Positions 26,840 to 40,400 of a stretch of 64,000 nucleotides of DNA are shown piece after piece. Positions within the stretch are counted from its first letter, which is position 1. Every line of letters starts with the position of its first letter. The translations under genes and the position numbers were made by a program. Origin of the DNA: Heliopora coerulea (lineage: Eukaryota > Cnidaria > Anthozoa > Scleralcyonacea > Helioporidae). The notes under the pieces are model-generated. The model had not been told where the DNA came from. It did no database searches and was given only the letters and a program-made list of their open reading frames with translations. The DNA lies in NCBI GenBank assembly GCA_030142905.1, contig JASJOG010000008.1, positions 3,162,001 through 3,226,000 on the forward strand. The letters are read 5' to 3'.

Positions 26840-29800
26840 GAAAAACAGATATAAAATTTTGCTTTTTGATGATTTAGTTATCAAAGATACAGTATGAACA
26901 AACTGTTATGACCCATTCAGACTGGATTTAGGTTCTTTCATCAAGTGGTAATTGGCTTCAACACCCTTTAACAAGCTAATTTACACTGTCTTGCTTCAGT
27001 TTAACAACTGGTTTCTGGTGAGATGTCAAACAAAACCCAAGACTAGTGCCAAGGAGTGTGGGTAGATTCATGAGTAGCTACAGTGTATATTATGTCTTTG
27101 CTCTGAGAAACCAATATAAAGCACAGAAAAGGAAACAGATATAAAATGAGGTGATAAGCAAGCGTAGCATAGCAAGATTGTGACGTTCACTAGGTACATT
27201 TACCTACCGGTATTCACTTGCTGAAAAATTTGTGATAGCTAAAAATAAATTTCACCAAAAATGGCAGCAAGATTCTCCTATGTAAACAGGCCTTTGTATG
27301 TGTACAATGACAGAGATGAATCCAAAAATATCTCCAGCCATTGTTTTCCCTGTGTTTGTTTTGAAATAATAGTAGCTAGAAGAGATCCTCTTGTTTACAG
27401 AATATGGCTCTGTTCAGGCATGATACTCTGGAATGTTCTCTAGCTCAGGCACTGCTGTGAGCTCAGCATTTTTTGGAGCCCAAATCTCAATATCCAGTCA
27501 CTGGTACAAGGGGAAAGGCAAGTAGCAGAATATAATGCAGCTGCTTGGAGAGATGCACTAGTCTGCACACAATTTCATTGGTATCTCCATACTTTTTCAC
27601 GTGATTTTGTAAATATTCAAAAGTACCGTAGTTGGGGCTCCGTTTTCTGAAGAAGAGCACTCCAGAAGTCCAATGATGTTGAACACTACTGAGTCTGAGC
27701 AACCTGTATTTTACTATTTGTGCCTAAGCACCATGCAAAGGGGCACCTTGTCTGAACAAAGTCTAAAAAGTGGAGCAGAAGAGACACTTCAGGGTACACC
27801 ATGTAGTCCTTTTTCCAGTGCACATGTTTGAGGGTCTGCCATGTTCACCAGCCAGGCATTAAGGAACATAGTTGTAAAAAACCAACTTGAATCAATGAAA
27901 CAGCTTTATTTTGAAGAGTATTTCGATCGTTTCCATTTGACTTACAGTACATTGGCTTGAAAGGGAAGGTAGGAGGAATCTTTGGAATCACTAAACAACC
28001 TATATATATATATTTATAATTGGATTGCGTGGCTCGCTTACTGTACGTTTGAGGCGCAAGAAGTGTCTCCAAAGGATGTCACAAGGATTGAAATCCATGG
28101 GTTCTTCTACAGTGCTTATGGCAGCGACCAGGATTCTGGGTGATTTATGAGTCCTGGTGGAAATTTTCTCAAACACCTATGTACATACAGTATTTTTCTT
28201 TCTTTACACTGTTGGTTATCAGTAATTATGCCATGAGGGTTTAGGAAGCATTCATTTAAAAGTCTCAGTTGAAGGTAAATGAGCTTTTAATTCATTGCCT
28301 TGCTCAAAAACCTTCTGAAATGTCAGACACTCATTTGATTTTCACCTGTCAACAGGTTACCAAAAATTTGCTTCATTTCGTAAAACGGAGCCGTCTCGAA
28401 GAATGTTTTACGACATTTGATTGGTCGTTGGTAATAACCAGAGCCGACATTTTCGATCAGCAATTGGTACCATAAACACAAGGACCCATACAAAAAGCCC
28501 CATACAAAGTTTTATTCCTCCCAAAAAAATGAATAGCTTCTATTTTGAAAACAAGCTTAAAATAGATGAATATTATCTTTCTAGGGAAAACTCGCAAAAG
28601 GATTAGGGTTAGGATTAGGGTTAAATCACCCCCAGCGACGGTAAACCTACGTCTCACCCTGTCTTAAAAAATTTTATTAGAAATGACGACAGGAAATTGT
28701 TTTTTCGTTCATTTTTTAATTATCTTGAGAAAACTGCAGATGGAGTCAAAAACCTGTCCCAATTTCGGAACATGTCCCTACTTTGGTGACCATTTCTTAC
28801 TATCTAGTCCTTTACTGTCCAAACCTTTGTTGTTGAACCTAGCGATAAAACAAGATTAAACATCAGCACAAACATCACTAGCTTCCGTCTCTTGCTACAT
28901 GACTGCAGAAACACTCATATTCAAAAGAATCATTATGGTTGCAGCATGGACATCGAGAGAAAAACTGCTTCGAAACTTAACAGAAAGTAGATAAACGTAA
29001 GCCTTTGAAATCAATTGAATACAGCCTAATTATTCTGAGTGCATTGCAAACAGAAGCGTGCCGGCGGGGATCAAGTTTCGAAGGAAGTCAGAGTTTGAAT
29101 TTAAGGAATTAAAGCAGCTGTATTGTTGTGATTAACGGAAGAGTGTTTGCCCCATTACAGATGATAAGAACTATAAAATCCGCTTTCGACATTTCACCGC
29201 GCTAACAGTGAGAATAACCAGGCAAACGTGACTCATCTGACGAGTATCTAGTAAAACGTCTCACGGTCGTGTGTATGGGGCTTTGAAAACACAGTAATAT
29301 TGCTTAGTGAATTTTATTGTATATGTACAAGCCAGCAAATCGGCAGTGAAGATTTTGAGATAAGCTAGTTCAAATCATCCAACCGGTTTTTCATTATTAT
29401 ATTCATTGCCGAACTGGCTATATTTTACTGACGGGGAAAATGGCGGTGAATAAGTACGGTACGACTTGCGCGTGAACAAAAACCTCGGAGGTTCCGATCC
29501 AAGTTATCGTTTTGCCCTTTTCGTATCCGTGTCGCATTTGAGGGGATGGAGAAGTCCTGGGATTAAGTAATCTGGGCTAAATTGGCTACTTCGTCTTGAA
29601 GAAAGACTAAATAATAGTAAATCGTGTCCGAACGTCTTTCGCTTGTGGGGGATGCTGGTGGCCCAGTAATAGTACATGTCTCTCCACTGTATTGGTGTAT
29701 CCACGTCGATTCCGGCTACATGCAGTTATCTGATTAAAGTTACTTTGGTTACATATGAGAAGAGTGTTGTCCAGTTTGACTCCACCAAGCACCGCAGGTT

Positions 29801-30780
29801 TTCCTCGGGTACCCCGGTTTCCTCCAGTGGTAACAGTGGACCCATAAGGAGTGGTCCTTACTGTACCTCGAGGGAGAGCAGCTTAGATAGCTGTTAGGGT
29901 TGTCCGGTACAAACAAAGACACTTTACTTTTACCTTCTGGGTGAAATACGGACGATTTCTGCGATGTGAGATATTTATTCAAAATTTCATGGTTAAGGAG
30001 ACACTGAATTTCTTGCTAATGTTCTGAAATAGTATTTTAACGTAGCTTGGATTTCAGTGCTACTTGACCATTTGGCTGCTGCCCTCAGGCGAGCATAAGT
30101 TTCAGTCGATCAAATATGTTGAAGTAATAATTTCACTGATGAAAACGGGCCCTTTATTCTACTGGACTCCAACTTTTCACAAATAATAGTAATTCTATCT
30201 GACGCTTGAATTGAATTTATTTGCTCAAATGCAAACTTGCATGTTTACTGGCAAAAACGGTGGATTCGTTGGCAGAAAAATAAATCAAGAGTTAGTAGAC
30301 TTATGAGCTTACCGTGTTTTCATCAGATAACGAAACTAAGCAAATTAATTCTGTTAAAATATACCTGATAAATTTGTTATGCAATGTCATACAATTAGTG
30401 AAAGCTTGGGAAGTCTACCGTGTTCATAGTATGAAATCGTCTTTATTGACATTATGGTATAGGCACTATAAGGGAGGCCCCACGGGAGAAAATCGAGGTC
30501 GCACTGTTACGTTGACAGTTGTTACGTTTGCAGCCTCAAAAGTATGGCGACATTGGTCAGACTAGCGAGAATGCAGCAAAGATCTGTTTGGTTCATGGTC
30601 AATGGTACAAGATACAGACATTTTTGTAACCTTGTGTCTGGCAATCAACTGGATGATCTTGGTGAAGAGTGGCTAGCTTATCAGGCATCATAATCACATG
30701 CTAGGTAAAAAGTTGAGTACCTGAGTACAAATAGAGTTTGTCCTATTTGAAATGCATTTGAAAAATTTTTTCCTACGTCG
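26840..30780. other. intergenic, no gene seen
   Basis: Upstream of the P450 gene. It holds an interstitial TTAGGG-type run at 28602-28623 and a segment at about 29680-29900 resembling a dispersed repeat (CCTCGGGTACCCCGGTTTCC), but no splice-supported exon. Confidence 0.4.
28602..28623 (+). repeat. short interstitial TTAGGG run
   Basis: ATTAGGGTTAGGATTAGGG contains three telomere-like units (TTAGGG), one of them imperfectly joined. Too short to be a chromosome end; an interstitial repeat. Confidence 0.6.
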
Positions 30781-30782
30781 CT

Positions 30783-30788
30783 TATAAA
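30783..30788 (+). promoter_or_regulatory. possible TATA box of the P450 gene
   Basis: TATAAA lies 60 bases upstream of the P450 start codon in a locally more GC-rich stretch. The distance would give a short 5' leader of roughly 30-40 bases. It is a single motif match, so tentative. Confidence 0.35.
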
Positions 30789-30848
30789 CCTGCGCGCTTA
30801 CGAGCCCTTGGTTATACGCCCAGTCAAAGCTCTATTTTTAAAGTAAAC

Positions 30849-31487
30849 ATGAAAATAATCTTAATTTTTCTCCATTCGAACATCATTGTAGGTATCGTTG
30901 CTGTGTTATATTTTGTTCTCAAGTCAATCGGATGCTTCCTCCTGGCACTTTTTCTTGGTTTCGTTTTTTATCTCTATAGCGTACATTCAAAGTTCGACCA
31001 TATACCAGGGCCCACTAGGAGTAGTTTTTTCATGGGAAACTTGATGGACATCCGAAAAAAGAGGGTCAATGAGGGGAAAAATATTCATCAAACACTCGCC
31101 GAGTGGTCGACGGAATACCGACCAATTTTTGTCATCTGGTTTGTTCATATACCACTGGCGGTTGTGAGTGATGCTAATATAGTTCGGGAGGTTCTTGCAG
31201 TGAAAAACTTGCCAAAAGATCCGTTTGGTTATGAACGTATGCAATATGTATTTGGACAACGATTCCTCGGTCGTGGTCTCTTTACAGACCTAAATCGTGC
31301 CACGTGGGAATCGAAGAGACGTACTCTTAATCCTGCTTTTAATCGAAACAAACTATTCAATGACCTCAAAACAATGAATTCTTGTTGTGAGAACTTCATA
31401 CACAGACTAGAAAACCTGGCCGACGGCAAAACTGAAGTATCTATGGCTGACGAATTCTTAGTCATCGCACTTGAAACACTCGTGAAG
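30849..31487 (+). CDS. P450 exon 1 (anchor to F/G region)
   Basis: 213 codons, phase 0 at its end, donor GTGAGT at 31488. It encodes the signal anchor, hinge, substrate-recognition region 1 and C helix (WxxxR, whose Trp/Arg contact haem propionates). The start was chosen because it is the first in-frame ATG and gives the normal P450 anchor length. Confidence 0.9.
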
Positions 31488-34400
31488 GTGAGTAACTTTG
31501 GCATAGAGTGGTGGCCGTTGGGCGAGGAACTGAAATGGGAGAAGGGAAACAGGCAGGAAACTAAACTATTGTAACTGTAAGGTTAATCCAAGTCAATTCC
31601 TACAGCAAAGAGGGTAGCCTTGGCGAAGTAGTAACAAACGCGATTTTTGTGGTCACGAAAGGACCAAGACTCACCTCCAAGGTCACTGCGTGGGAGACGT
31701 TCAAAAAGCCCTTAATGTCCACCATTTTAGCCATCCAGTTACAATAAAGTTCAGTGGCGAGAATTTTGTAATAACTCACCTAAAAATCGCGAATGCTTTG
31801 TCTACAGTACTTTTGAGTTTTATTCGAGATCAGTTAAAGACTGTTTTTGATTGCTGAATTACCTCTATTCAAATCTTTGGTAAAGGACTAAGGCGCCAAT
31901 AAGCCAAAACATATCGTGTGGTCTTTCATTTTATCGATAACTCCCGATGACTGAAGTCTCGAAAACATTCGGTTTTTCGAAGGGAACACTGAGAAAAACG
32001 TATGTTAGTTTCTAAGGACATTTTGGTTGACTCGACGCACTACTTAGAGAGCAACGTGTGCCCAAAACTACTATAGAATAAAGGGGAAATGGTTCAAGGC
32101 TAATACAGCTTAACGGTAAGTTGTCGGGAGAATCTCGTGTGCATTTAAAATGGATAAAACAAGCATACACGTTTTTTTTTTTTTATAAGAACATAAGGCT
32201 TTGACAGCCCAAAAATTTAGAACAAGTTAAGAACATTCTAGGCTTCACAGGGCTTTGTTTCTAAGAACATTTTTTGAAAAATCAAACATCTTTGATTTAT
32301 ATTTCTCTAGATATTTTCTTTTCCTTTCTCAAGTTAACATAAGATTATAAAAGAAGTGTGTTATAAGTTATAACGCGTAAGAAAATCACTACAATATATT
32401 ATCAAGTAGGATATCCTGCTTTTTTACACTACTTGAATAAAGCTATTGTATTATTGTGAGAATAAACAAATTCTTTACACTTTCCCTAAAAAGAACCGTT
32501 ATTCATGTGTTAATAATGTTGCAAAACCTTAAATCATTCAAAGACACGAAGCACGTGCTCACTCGTTTTGTTATTTCTGAGAACATCTTAAGAACATTTT
32601 TAGGCTTCAAAGTGGGAAAAATTAAGAACGTTCAAAGGCTTCCTTGCAGTGCAGTGTTCTTATAAAAAAACATGTACTGTTCCCAGTTGACTCGATAGCT
32701 CAATTGGTAGAGCAGCGGTCCGGAAACACCGACGAGATGTGAGTTCGAATCCCGCTCTAATCAACTTCTCTACCTTTACCAAGGTAAAGGACCTGAGCTT
32801 GGCAGAGTAGTCCTTAATTCCTGTTTGCTGCCTCAAGAAGCTAGCAATGAATCAAGTTTTGATAGATAAAATATTCAGACTGACTCCTGGATGCTGTAAA
32901 TAGCAAGATCCAAAGTTTCAAAGTACTGTCGACCATACAGCTCTTCAATGGTAGGACTTTGGTAGCCATCCCAATGTCCTGTTTCAAACTTTCAATGCAT
33001 ATCCGTGCCTGCAACGTCCCCTTCCTGCATCACACTGAACTGTCCACCAGGTGAGACAGAACGTCCGAATACTAGTGGTGCACCGGATAGTGATTTGAAA
33101 AACTCGTTTGGTTCTTTCCAAATTGCGCTCGAAACCATCCTATTACTAGCCTGCGGTGCAGATGCTTATAGAGTTCCTGTTAATGTGATTAATGCGATTA
33201 AAATGCACGTGACTACAACTACTCAGAACAAGCTTTTAACCTCTGATGCGCAGACGCTTAACAGGAACTACACAGGCGTTTGTACCGCAGGCTATCCTAT
33301 TACCTGTACGAATTCAATTTGAAATCATGTCATAATTAGAGCCTGAAACAGTTTTTCAAGAAAGCTTCGTTGATTATTACTCCGGAGTTAATTATCATCC
33401 TGGCTCAGTGAAGACGTTCGGATTGATCCGTGTAAGGGGGTGTGCTGAAATGAATCCCGGCCCAGCTAAGCGAACTGAACTGGGGCATAACAAGATGCGG
33501 ATAGAAATATCAATGTGTTTAGTGCTTGACACCGGTTAAGAGCAATTAAGACTTTACGCTAATTGTGTTTAACAAAATTGTATTGTTCATCCTGTTTCAA
33601 ACATCTGGGATGTTAATTGAATTGAATTGAATTGAATTTGTTAAAAATAGACTTTGCAACCCATAAGGGTTGAAATACGTCCATCGTTTACAATAAAATG
33701 GTAACTGGTTTAACTGGGTTTGTCATAACAAATCCGTCAGATTCCTTCTGCGAAGATGAACAATGGGGCCAGGATTTTCCTTAGGAGGGGGCTATCATCT
33801 GACCACGATGGGCTATCAACCGACCACAGAGAGCTGAAAGGCCAATTAATTACACACACACCCCAATCTTTGTCTGGGTTAATTTTTGTGACCAATTTAT
33901 GAGGAAAGACCCCTGATAAGTAGGCTGTCCAACCTAAAGACCTTGCTAAATGGGGGTTTTACTAGGAAGGTCTGGGGGCATGCTCCCCCAGAAAATTTTG
34001 AAATCTTGATGTCTTGAAACACCATTTTTAGCAATCCCAGACGATAATTTCCGTCAAAAAAGATTCGTAAATTGGTCGTCATTTTCCACTTTTTTCTATA
34101 AAAATGCTACTGTAGTGAAAGACAAAGTATCGTAATTCCTTAAACTGAGACATATTCATCAAGACGAAGTTTGAGAAATCGGGTAATAGTGATTTATTAA
34201 AAGGCAACCGGTCTAATTGATGTCCTGTTAATTTCGTCCACTTATTACCAAAGACCATTTTTAACCGGATCTCCGAAGGATATCTGCTCTATTAGATTTT
34301 GACGAAAATATCTTCCAAGGCTTCTTGTTCCTGGAAGCAGATGTCAAATCGGGATTTTTCCCATCCCGACGGCATATCGGTCGGGATTCGGGATTTTCAA

Positions 34401-37400
34401 GCAAAATCAGGATGGTTGGACAGTCTGAATAAGTAATAAGAAGCGCATGAATCTAACATGAGTAAATTTCTTATGCAATGTAACACACGTGAGGGGGGGC
34501 ATGACACCATGGCCTCCCCCTCTAAATAGCCTAGCGAAAATGAATCTCAATCTCAGCAAGAAATAAAAGAGTGCTATTCACACCTTTACTGGCGAAAATG
34601 TAAATCAGGATAAAAATAACTCAAATTCCTTCTCCCTTGAGGGAGAACCAACTTTTAACGGCTTTAGTAAGAATGGTCTGCCTATCATACCTCAACTCAT
34701 CAAGCTTCGAAAACAAAACAATGATTTCTTAAACACACATAAGCAGTTTGCAGAATAAATTCGATGAACTTAAAGTCCTTAATAATAATGGCATCAAGGC
34801 AGATGTCATATTTATCTCAGAGACAAAAATCGACAAGTTGTACTCAAATACGTCGAGGTCGCGCTATAGGAGGAGGACTGGAGGGTTAATGGCTTGTTTT
34901 ACCCACGCTCCCGAGTAGGAAATTAAAACTGCCTAGACTATACAAGACGTGAAGTTGTTGCGGTTGAAACAGTACTACAAAACAGCAATATAATATTACT
35001 CGGAATATATAGACCGTCTAAAAGGCGTCGCACAATTTCATTTGGTTTCAAGTGCATGTATTTAGCAAGGATTGATTTGTGTGTGGTTGTCAATGCAGAA
35101 ACAATCGTTTGTCATACTTGGAGATATCAACCTTCACCAGACTCTGGAGAAGGAAAGATTCTGGAAGATCTTGAAAAGTTCATTGTCTGGAGTGCATAAT
35201 TACTTCACCTACCAGAATAATTGAAACATTTTCTACACTTAGATGTGAAAAATAGCGACATCTTGGAAAACTCAAAATATGAGTCAAAACAACACTACTC
35301 GTCTTGTTTTGACTCATATCTTGAGTTTTCCAAAATGTCTCTATTTTTCGGAATATGTTTTCTTTTATACTTTTTTAAGTTGTCGGTTGGTCGTGGTTTT
35401 TCACAGATGTGATATCAACAATCGGCCAATCTTCACGAAATGTGGAGCGTACGACCCAGCCATTAGCAATCATCAGTTGATCTATATCATCTGTGGACTG
35501 ATGAATGCAGTTGCTCACAAACATAAGCCAAGGGTCGTTCCATTTAGAAGCACTGAAAATATAAGTAATACCATGTTTGATTTTCCAAACCTACCTCGGC
35601 TTTCGGGGACATTTAATCACTCATTTCCCTACATGTCATGGTAATAGTTTGTAGTACCAGGATGACCGACGAAATTTACTTGGTATTGTTTGAAGTTCTT
35701 TTTGGAATGTTAGTATTGTTCATAGTGGGTATCAGCACTTGTATTAAATGAGTTGTTCAATGCTTGAATTTAAAAGCATTATTTGATGTTTGGTCATGCT
35801 AATGAGGGAAAATTCATAAAAGTATACATGCTGAGGGAATTTGGGGATTAAATCTCCACTTGAGAACAATAGAAATGGGGGTCATGTTATTAACGTAATA
35901 AATTCAGTGAAGATCGTAAAAATGCGCCCTGGCATTTCAATGAAATATTTGACTTCAAGCATACACGAGTTTGTATAATATCCGAGAGACCTCTAGAAAT
36001 GTTCCTGAGTTCAGCTTTAGAAAATCACAAGTACAAGAAGTTCATGATGAACTATCATCGATAAGGCTCATGTGGGTATATTATCGAGTGACATGAACAA
36101 GACTTTTGATTCTCTCCAAGTCTTTTGATCACAAAGCTTAAGGCTTATGGTTTCTCTGAAGCATTATTAACTATGATGAGGGCGTTTTTCATAAACAGAA
36201 GAAACAGAATTATACATGGTAGTAGCTGTACGGTTAGTGAATGGAAAGATGTGGTAAAAGGATATCCTCAAGGATCATCTTTTGGATCCGATTACCCAGG
36301 AGTATTTCAAAACGATATTTAGCCATGGCGGTAAAGATTTCAAATCTAAGCTCTGGCCAAACGGGTGCAGCATTATTCAACATTGTTGAATTCAACTTTT
36401 TTGGATGGTGTTGAACTGCGTGGCCAAACGAATGCAACATGTTGTTCGGTGCAAGCTCGAATTGTGGAGATTAGAGATCTGGGACGAATAATGATCCCAA
36501 ATTTTAGCCCAAACTATCCGTTGCCCTTGCCTGAGAGATGACTTGCTTCGCGGGCGTGAGTGCAACAATGTTAAAGTGCGCCGCTATGAGAACAAAAGAA
36601 ATGTTGAACGATGTTGCATCAAGTTTAATGGAAATCAAATTTCGTTCAACATTATACAACGTGATGCAACATGGTGGCCAAACGCGTTCAGCACGTTGCA
36701 TTCAACAAGAAAGAAATGGGTATTGTATCCAACTGGTACAAAGAAAGTCTTCAAAATGCCAGACAATGGCACTAAATCCAAATAAATTAAAAGCTAATGA
36801 AAACTGCCTTGTCTTTAGGAATTGATGGTCGCAGTATTACATCTCCGATTATCTCAAAATATTAGAAGTCAACTTTGACAGCACCTGGAATTTCAACAAA
36901 CACATTAGTAATGTCTGCACCAAATGTAGTTATAAAGCAAGAGTGCATGGCTACTTATCCCCATGACTCCAAAGTTGTAGCTGTGCAAAACAGCAATCCT
37001 CTCAGCTCATCTAATCTATTTTCATGTCGTCTGGAACTTCTGTAAAGGGTCGAAAGAAATTGGATAGAATACAAGAAAGAGCTCAAACAGCATTATTTAA
37101 TACTAATTTTTGCACATATAATGAGTTACTCAGTTCAGCTGAACTTCCCACATTACAAAACAGACGACTCTCAGTGCCACCTTAAATCAATACCCTGCCT
37201 CCCCATGTGCCGTCTCCCCCAACCCCCACCTGAGGTGGTAGTATACCGTAGTAGATAAAAGCTCTTAGGCCAACTTTCCATTCACAATTGAAGCGTTGGA
37301 TTAATTGAAGCCCATCATCCTCGGTAATGTTTTCAAAAATGATCCGCACATTCCACAGCAATTAAATTTAGAATTAATTTAAATAGACGATTCGGTGACT

Positions 37401-40400
37401 TGATTTAATGTTTTCTAAAGTACCGCTGGCAATCTGTATGGCAGGCTGTGACAAAGACTCCAAGAGTGAAACTTTAAAAGTCTAACAGTTTTGGAACGCT
37501 CTATTCAACCGCGATTCTCGACAACCAACTGCACAAGAAGTTGTGTTGTTACAAAACTCCACAATGGCGGACAGCAGGGGGAGCAATCTTGGGAGTTCTA
37601 AGCATTGAGTCTGCAAAGCGCTTCCGTGTAGATAAGTTTGTGAGGATTTTCGCAAGCTAGTTCGTGAATAAAACAATTAAGTTAAGATAACTATATCATT
37701 CACCTGAATAATTATGTCCCCCTGACGTGACCCTATGTCCCCCTTCAGCTCCCCCAAAAGTGAAACCCTGGACCTGCCACTGACGACTCTAGGACATCGC
37801 AGTGCTGATGTATAATGCAAAGAACAATCCATCACTACCAGATATGAGAACTATTCAGACAAAAAGAGTGTCATTGTTAAATGCGCAATGCAGACTTTGA
37901 ATTACAAGGATTTAAAAGTGTAAGATTTGGGAAACATTCTCTTAGATACGTTGGACCTTATTTGTGGTCAAAACTAGAAATAGAAGACAGAGAACACTCG
38001 AGCTTGAAATTTTTTAAAAGTAGTATAAGAAAAAAAGATCTAGTTAATATATTAGAAGATGGGTGAGGGAACTATGTATTGTGCTCTGAATCGAATGATT
38101 ACGTTTTATACTATTTTAAAGTTCCGGTAGAGAAAATCTATTTATTAATATTACAATGGCCGTTTTATTGTAATATATATTGATATAGCATAATATTAAG
38201 TATTATGATTTTAATACCTTAATTTTTATATATTGTAATATCTCAGCAGTGTCCTCAATTAGCTATTGTAGCTGAATACATTGACACGTAAAGTTTTTTC
38301 TTATCTTATCCTACCTTACCCTTATCTAGTAAAGTTTTTAGTGTAAGCCATAGCATGATCTAATGTATTGATAATGTGACAATATTACAATTTTAAAATT
38401 TTATGTTCACGTCACTTAGCAATTAGAGATTATTCTAGCTCAGTAGGTCAGACCTTACAGTAGTTTGAACAAACATCGAATTTTATCCCCATTGTTGCAA
38501 CTTGAAATAAATGCCAAAAATCTTAAGCAACCTCTCAGTTTTAAATATGTATCGCTAGTATTTACTATTCAGACGAAAGAAGACAATACGAAGTTTGTCT
38601 GAAAATATATAGGTACTGAAGGCTCTATTGACTTAATGTTGTGCTGTTAAAAGAAACATTTGTATGTCTGTCAGTGTTAGCAAGGTTTTTTAAGGAGCTG
38701 AACATTTCGCAACTGGTGTTTATCGTTACTTGTATCCATGGTTACTGAATGCTAATAAAATGTTAACAACTATTACAGTGCTTTTGGAGTGAATTTTTAC
38801 AGTGAATTACCTAATATATTTGGTCCTAACTTTTATTACAAAATTTGATGCGTTCTAGAGGTAGTCCAATCCAGGAGCCAGACATTAATACTCCGGCGTC
38901 CTTTGCCCTGACCTTACTCAAGCCTGGACTGAACTAATTTTTCTGTGTACAAAAATAATTGTTTTTCTTATTTGCAAGTATAACTACGCTTTTTCTAATT
39001 GCAGACGGCGTTCAGCATGGATATGGACCAAACAGAAATCAGCTCATTTCAATCCAACTTCAAGAATGCGTTGATTGGAGTTGTACAAAGTTTCCGTAGC
39101 CCGTTGACAAACTATATGCTGTGGTCTTATTTGAGAAAGAAATGTATAAGTGGAGCCAAGCAGTCCCGTAAAGTGGCTCAAAGTATTTTAGAGAAGAGAC
39201 AGAAAGACATCGATGATGGTCATGTGACGCCTGATGATATGTTGTCGTATGTTTTTAAGTTAAAAGAACTTCCAGAATGTGACTTCAATGACTTAATAGA
39301 TATGGTGGTTACACTGGTATTTGGAGGTATGATTTATGATATTCATATGACAGTATGTCCCCTAAAGAGCCCTTAATTTCATTTTCCCTGCATCTTAGAA
39401 GATGGCTTATACATTTTCTTGCGTTGTAGTTGAAGGAAAAGCCATACGAGTGGTAATAAAGTTAGTCTTCAGTAAATTATTTAGTAACGAGGGACATTAT
39501 TACAGTGCCCATCTCATGATTAGGAAAATCGAATTAAGAGGCCCAGATGAAGTTCCCTTGAACAATCAAAAGAAATTAGTTTACTCATTCTCTTTATTGC
39601 CCCTGACACTCCTATAGACGTGCATGAAAGTATAGTTCATTGCTGTTTATGCGTACTTTGTCCTTAAAACAAGGAATGGTGTTGTCGCTATGAGGATCAT
39701 ATTGTGTCAGAATAAGTAAGTTTTCAAGCGACGAACCTATCGTAGTGATAAAAAAGCCCAGTTTAATTAATTTCAACCCTTAAGCGAAATAGTAAAATTA
39801 CGCACCTAAACAACCTCAGCAGAATAACAAAGACACCGCATCATAGCATTAACTGGAAATCTTATTTTCGTCAAGTGAAGTATGAAACGTACACCTTGGT
39901 AAGTCGTAAAGCTTGGAATACCCAAGATATACTTAAGTTTAGGCATTCAAAAGGATTGTCCACTTTGGAAATTCACACTAGGCATGTTTTTGTACTAGAG
40001 AGAGTCGATATGATGATAGCGTCGTGCAATCAGTACTATAACCGCATCATTATCGGAGAAGAGATAGGATATCCGGAATGGCTTTCTGTTATTTTTCCAC
40101 GAACTTGACCATTTTGTTTCGCAAAAATTTTATCAATTCCTAAACTTCTTGCATATTTCCGATTGAATCACTTTGTTATTTATTTTGTTTCTTCCTCGCT
40201 TAACGTCGCTTTCCCTGCGTGGTTGGTTTTCCTCACGGCCAAGTTTTCAAGTGGCCAAATTTAGAAGCAGAACAAGCTATCAAGATGAAAATTATAAACA
40301 TAATCATAATGTTAAGCAATTTTCATAAGGATATTTGAAAGATTGTAAATTTTTGCGACCTCCATGTGCGTGACAGGCTTCTTTGTTTGATAAATTTTCG

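Larger units (their letters stand above)
34690..38095 (+). mobile_element. decayed LINE retrotransposon (endonuclease and reverse transcriptase)
   Basis: In P450 intron 1, same strand. An endonuclease remnant (about 34735-35640) shows KADVIFISETKIDKLY, GGLMACF, FVILGDINL and HKPRVVPFRST. A reverse-transcriptase part (about 36060-36330) shows DMNKTFDSLQ, ITKLKAYGFSEALLTMMRAF and GYPQGSSFG. The thumb and C-terminal region continues at 36720-37163 (HISNVCTKCSYKARV, RIQERAQTALF) and 37791-38090 (LRYVGPYLWSKL). It has many stops and frameshifts and is dead. It was interrupted by a CAAC-rich MITE (36353-36707), an hAT element (37172-37782) and a hairpin (35247-35349). The family resembles cnidarian CR1/L2-type LINEs; exact clade not determined. 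Confidence 0.8.

Noticed and set aside
28602..28623. Telomere or chromosome end
   Set aside because: Only about three TTAGGG-like units; interstitial and far too short.
32686..32765. Functional tRNA gene
   Set aside because: Pol III boxes are good, but the acceptor arm spacing and anticodon arm are abnormal, so I call it a SINE head or pseudogene.
33005..33322. 105-codon plus-strand open frame
   Set aside because: Overlaps the Mutator-type MITE at 33147-33293 and has no recognisable domain.
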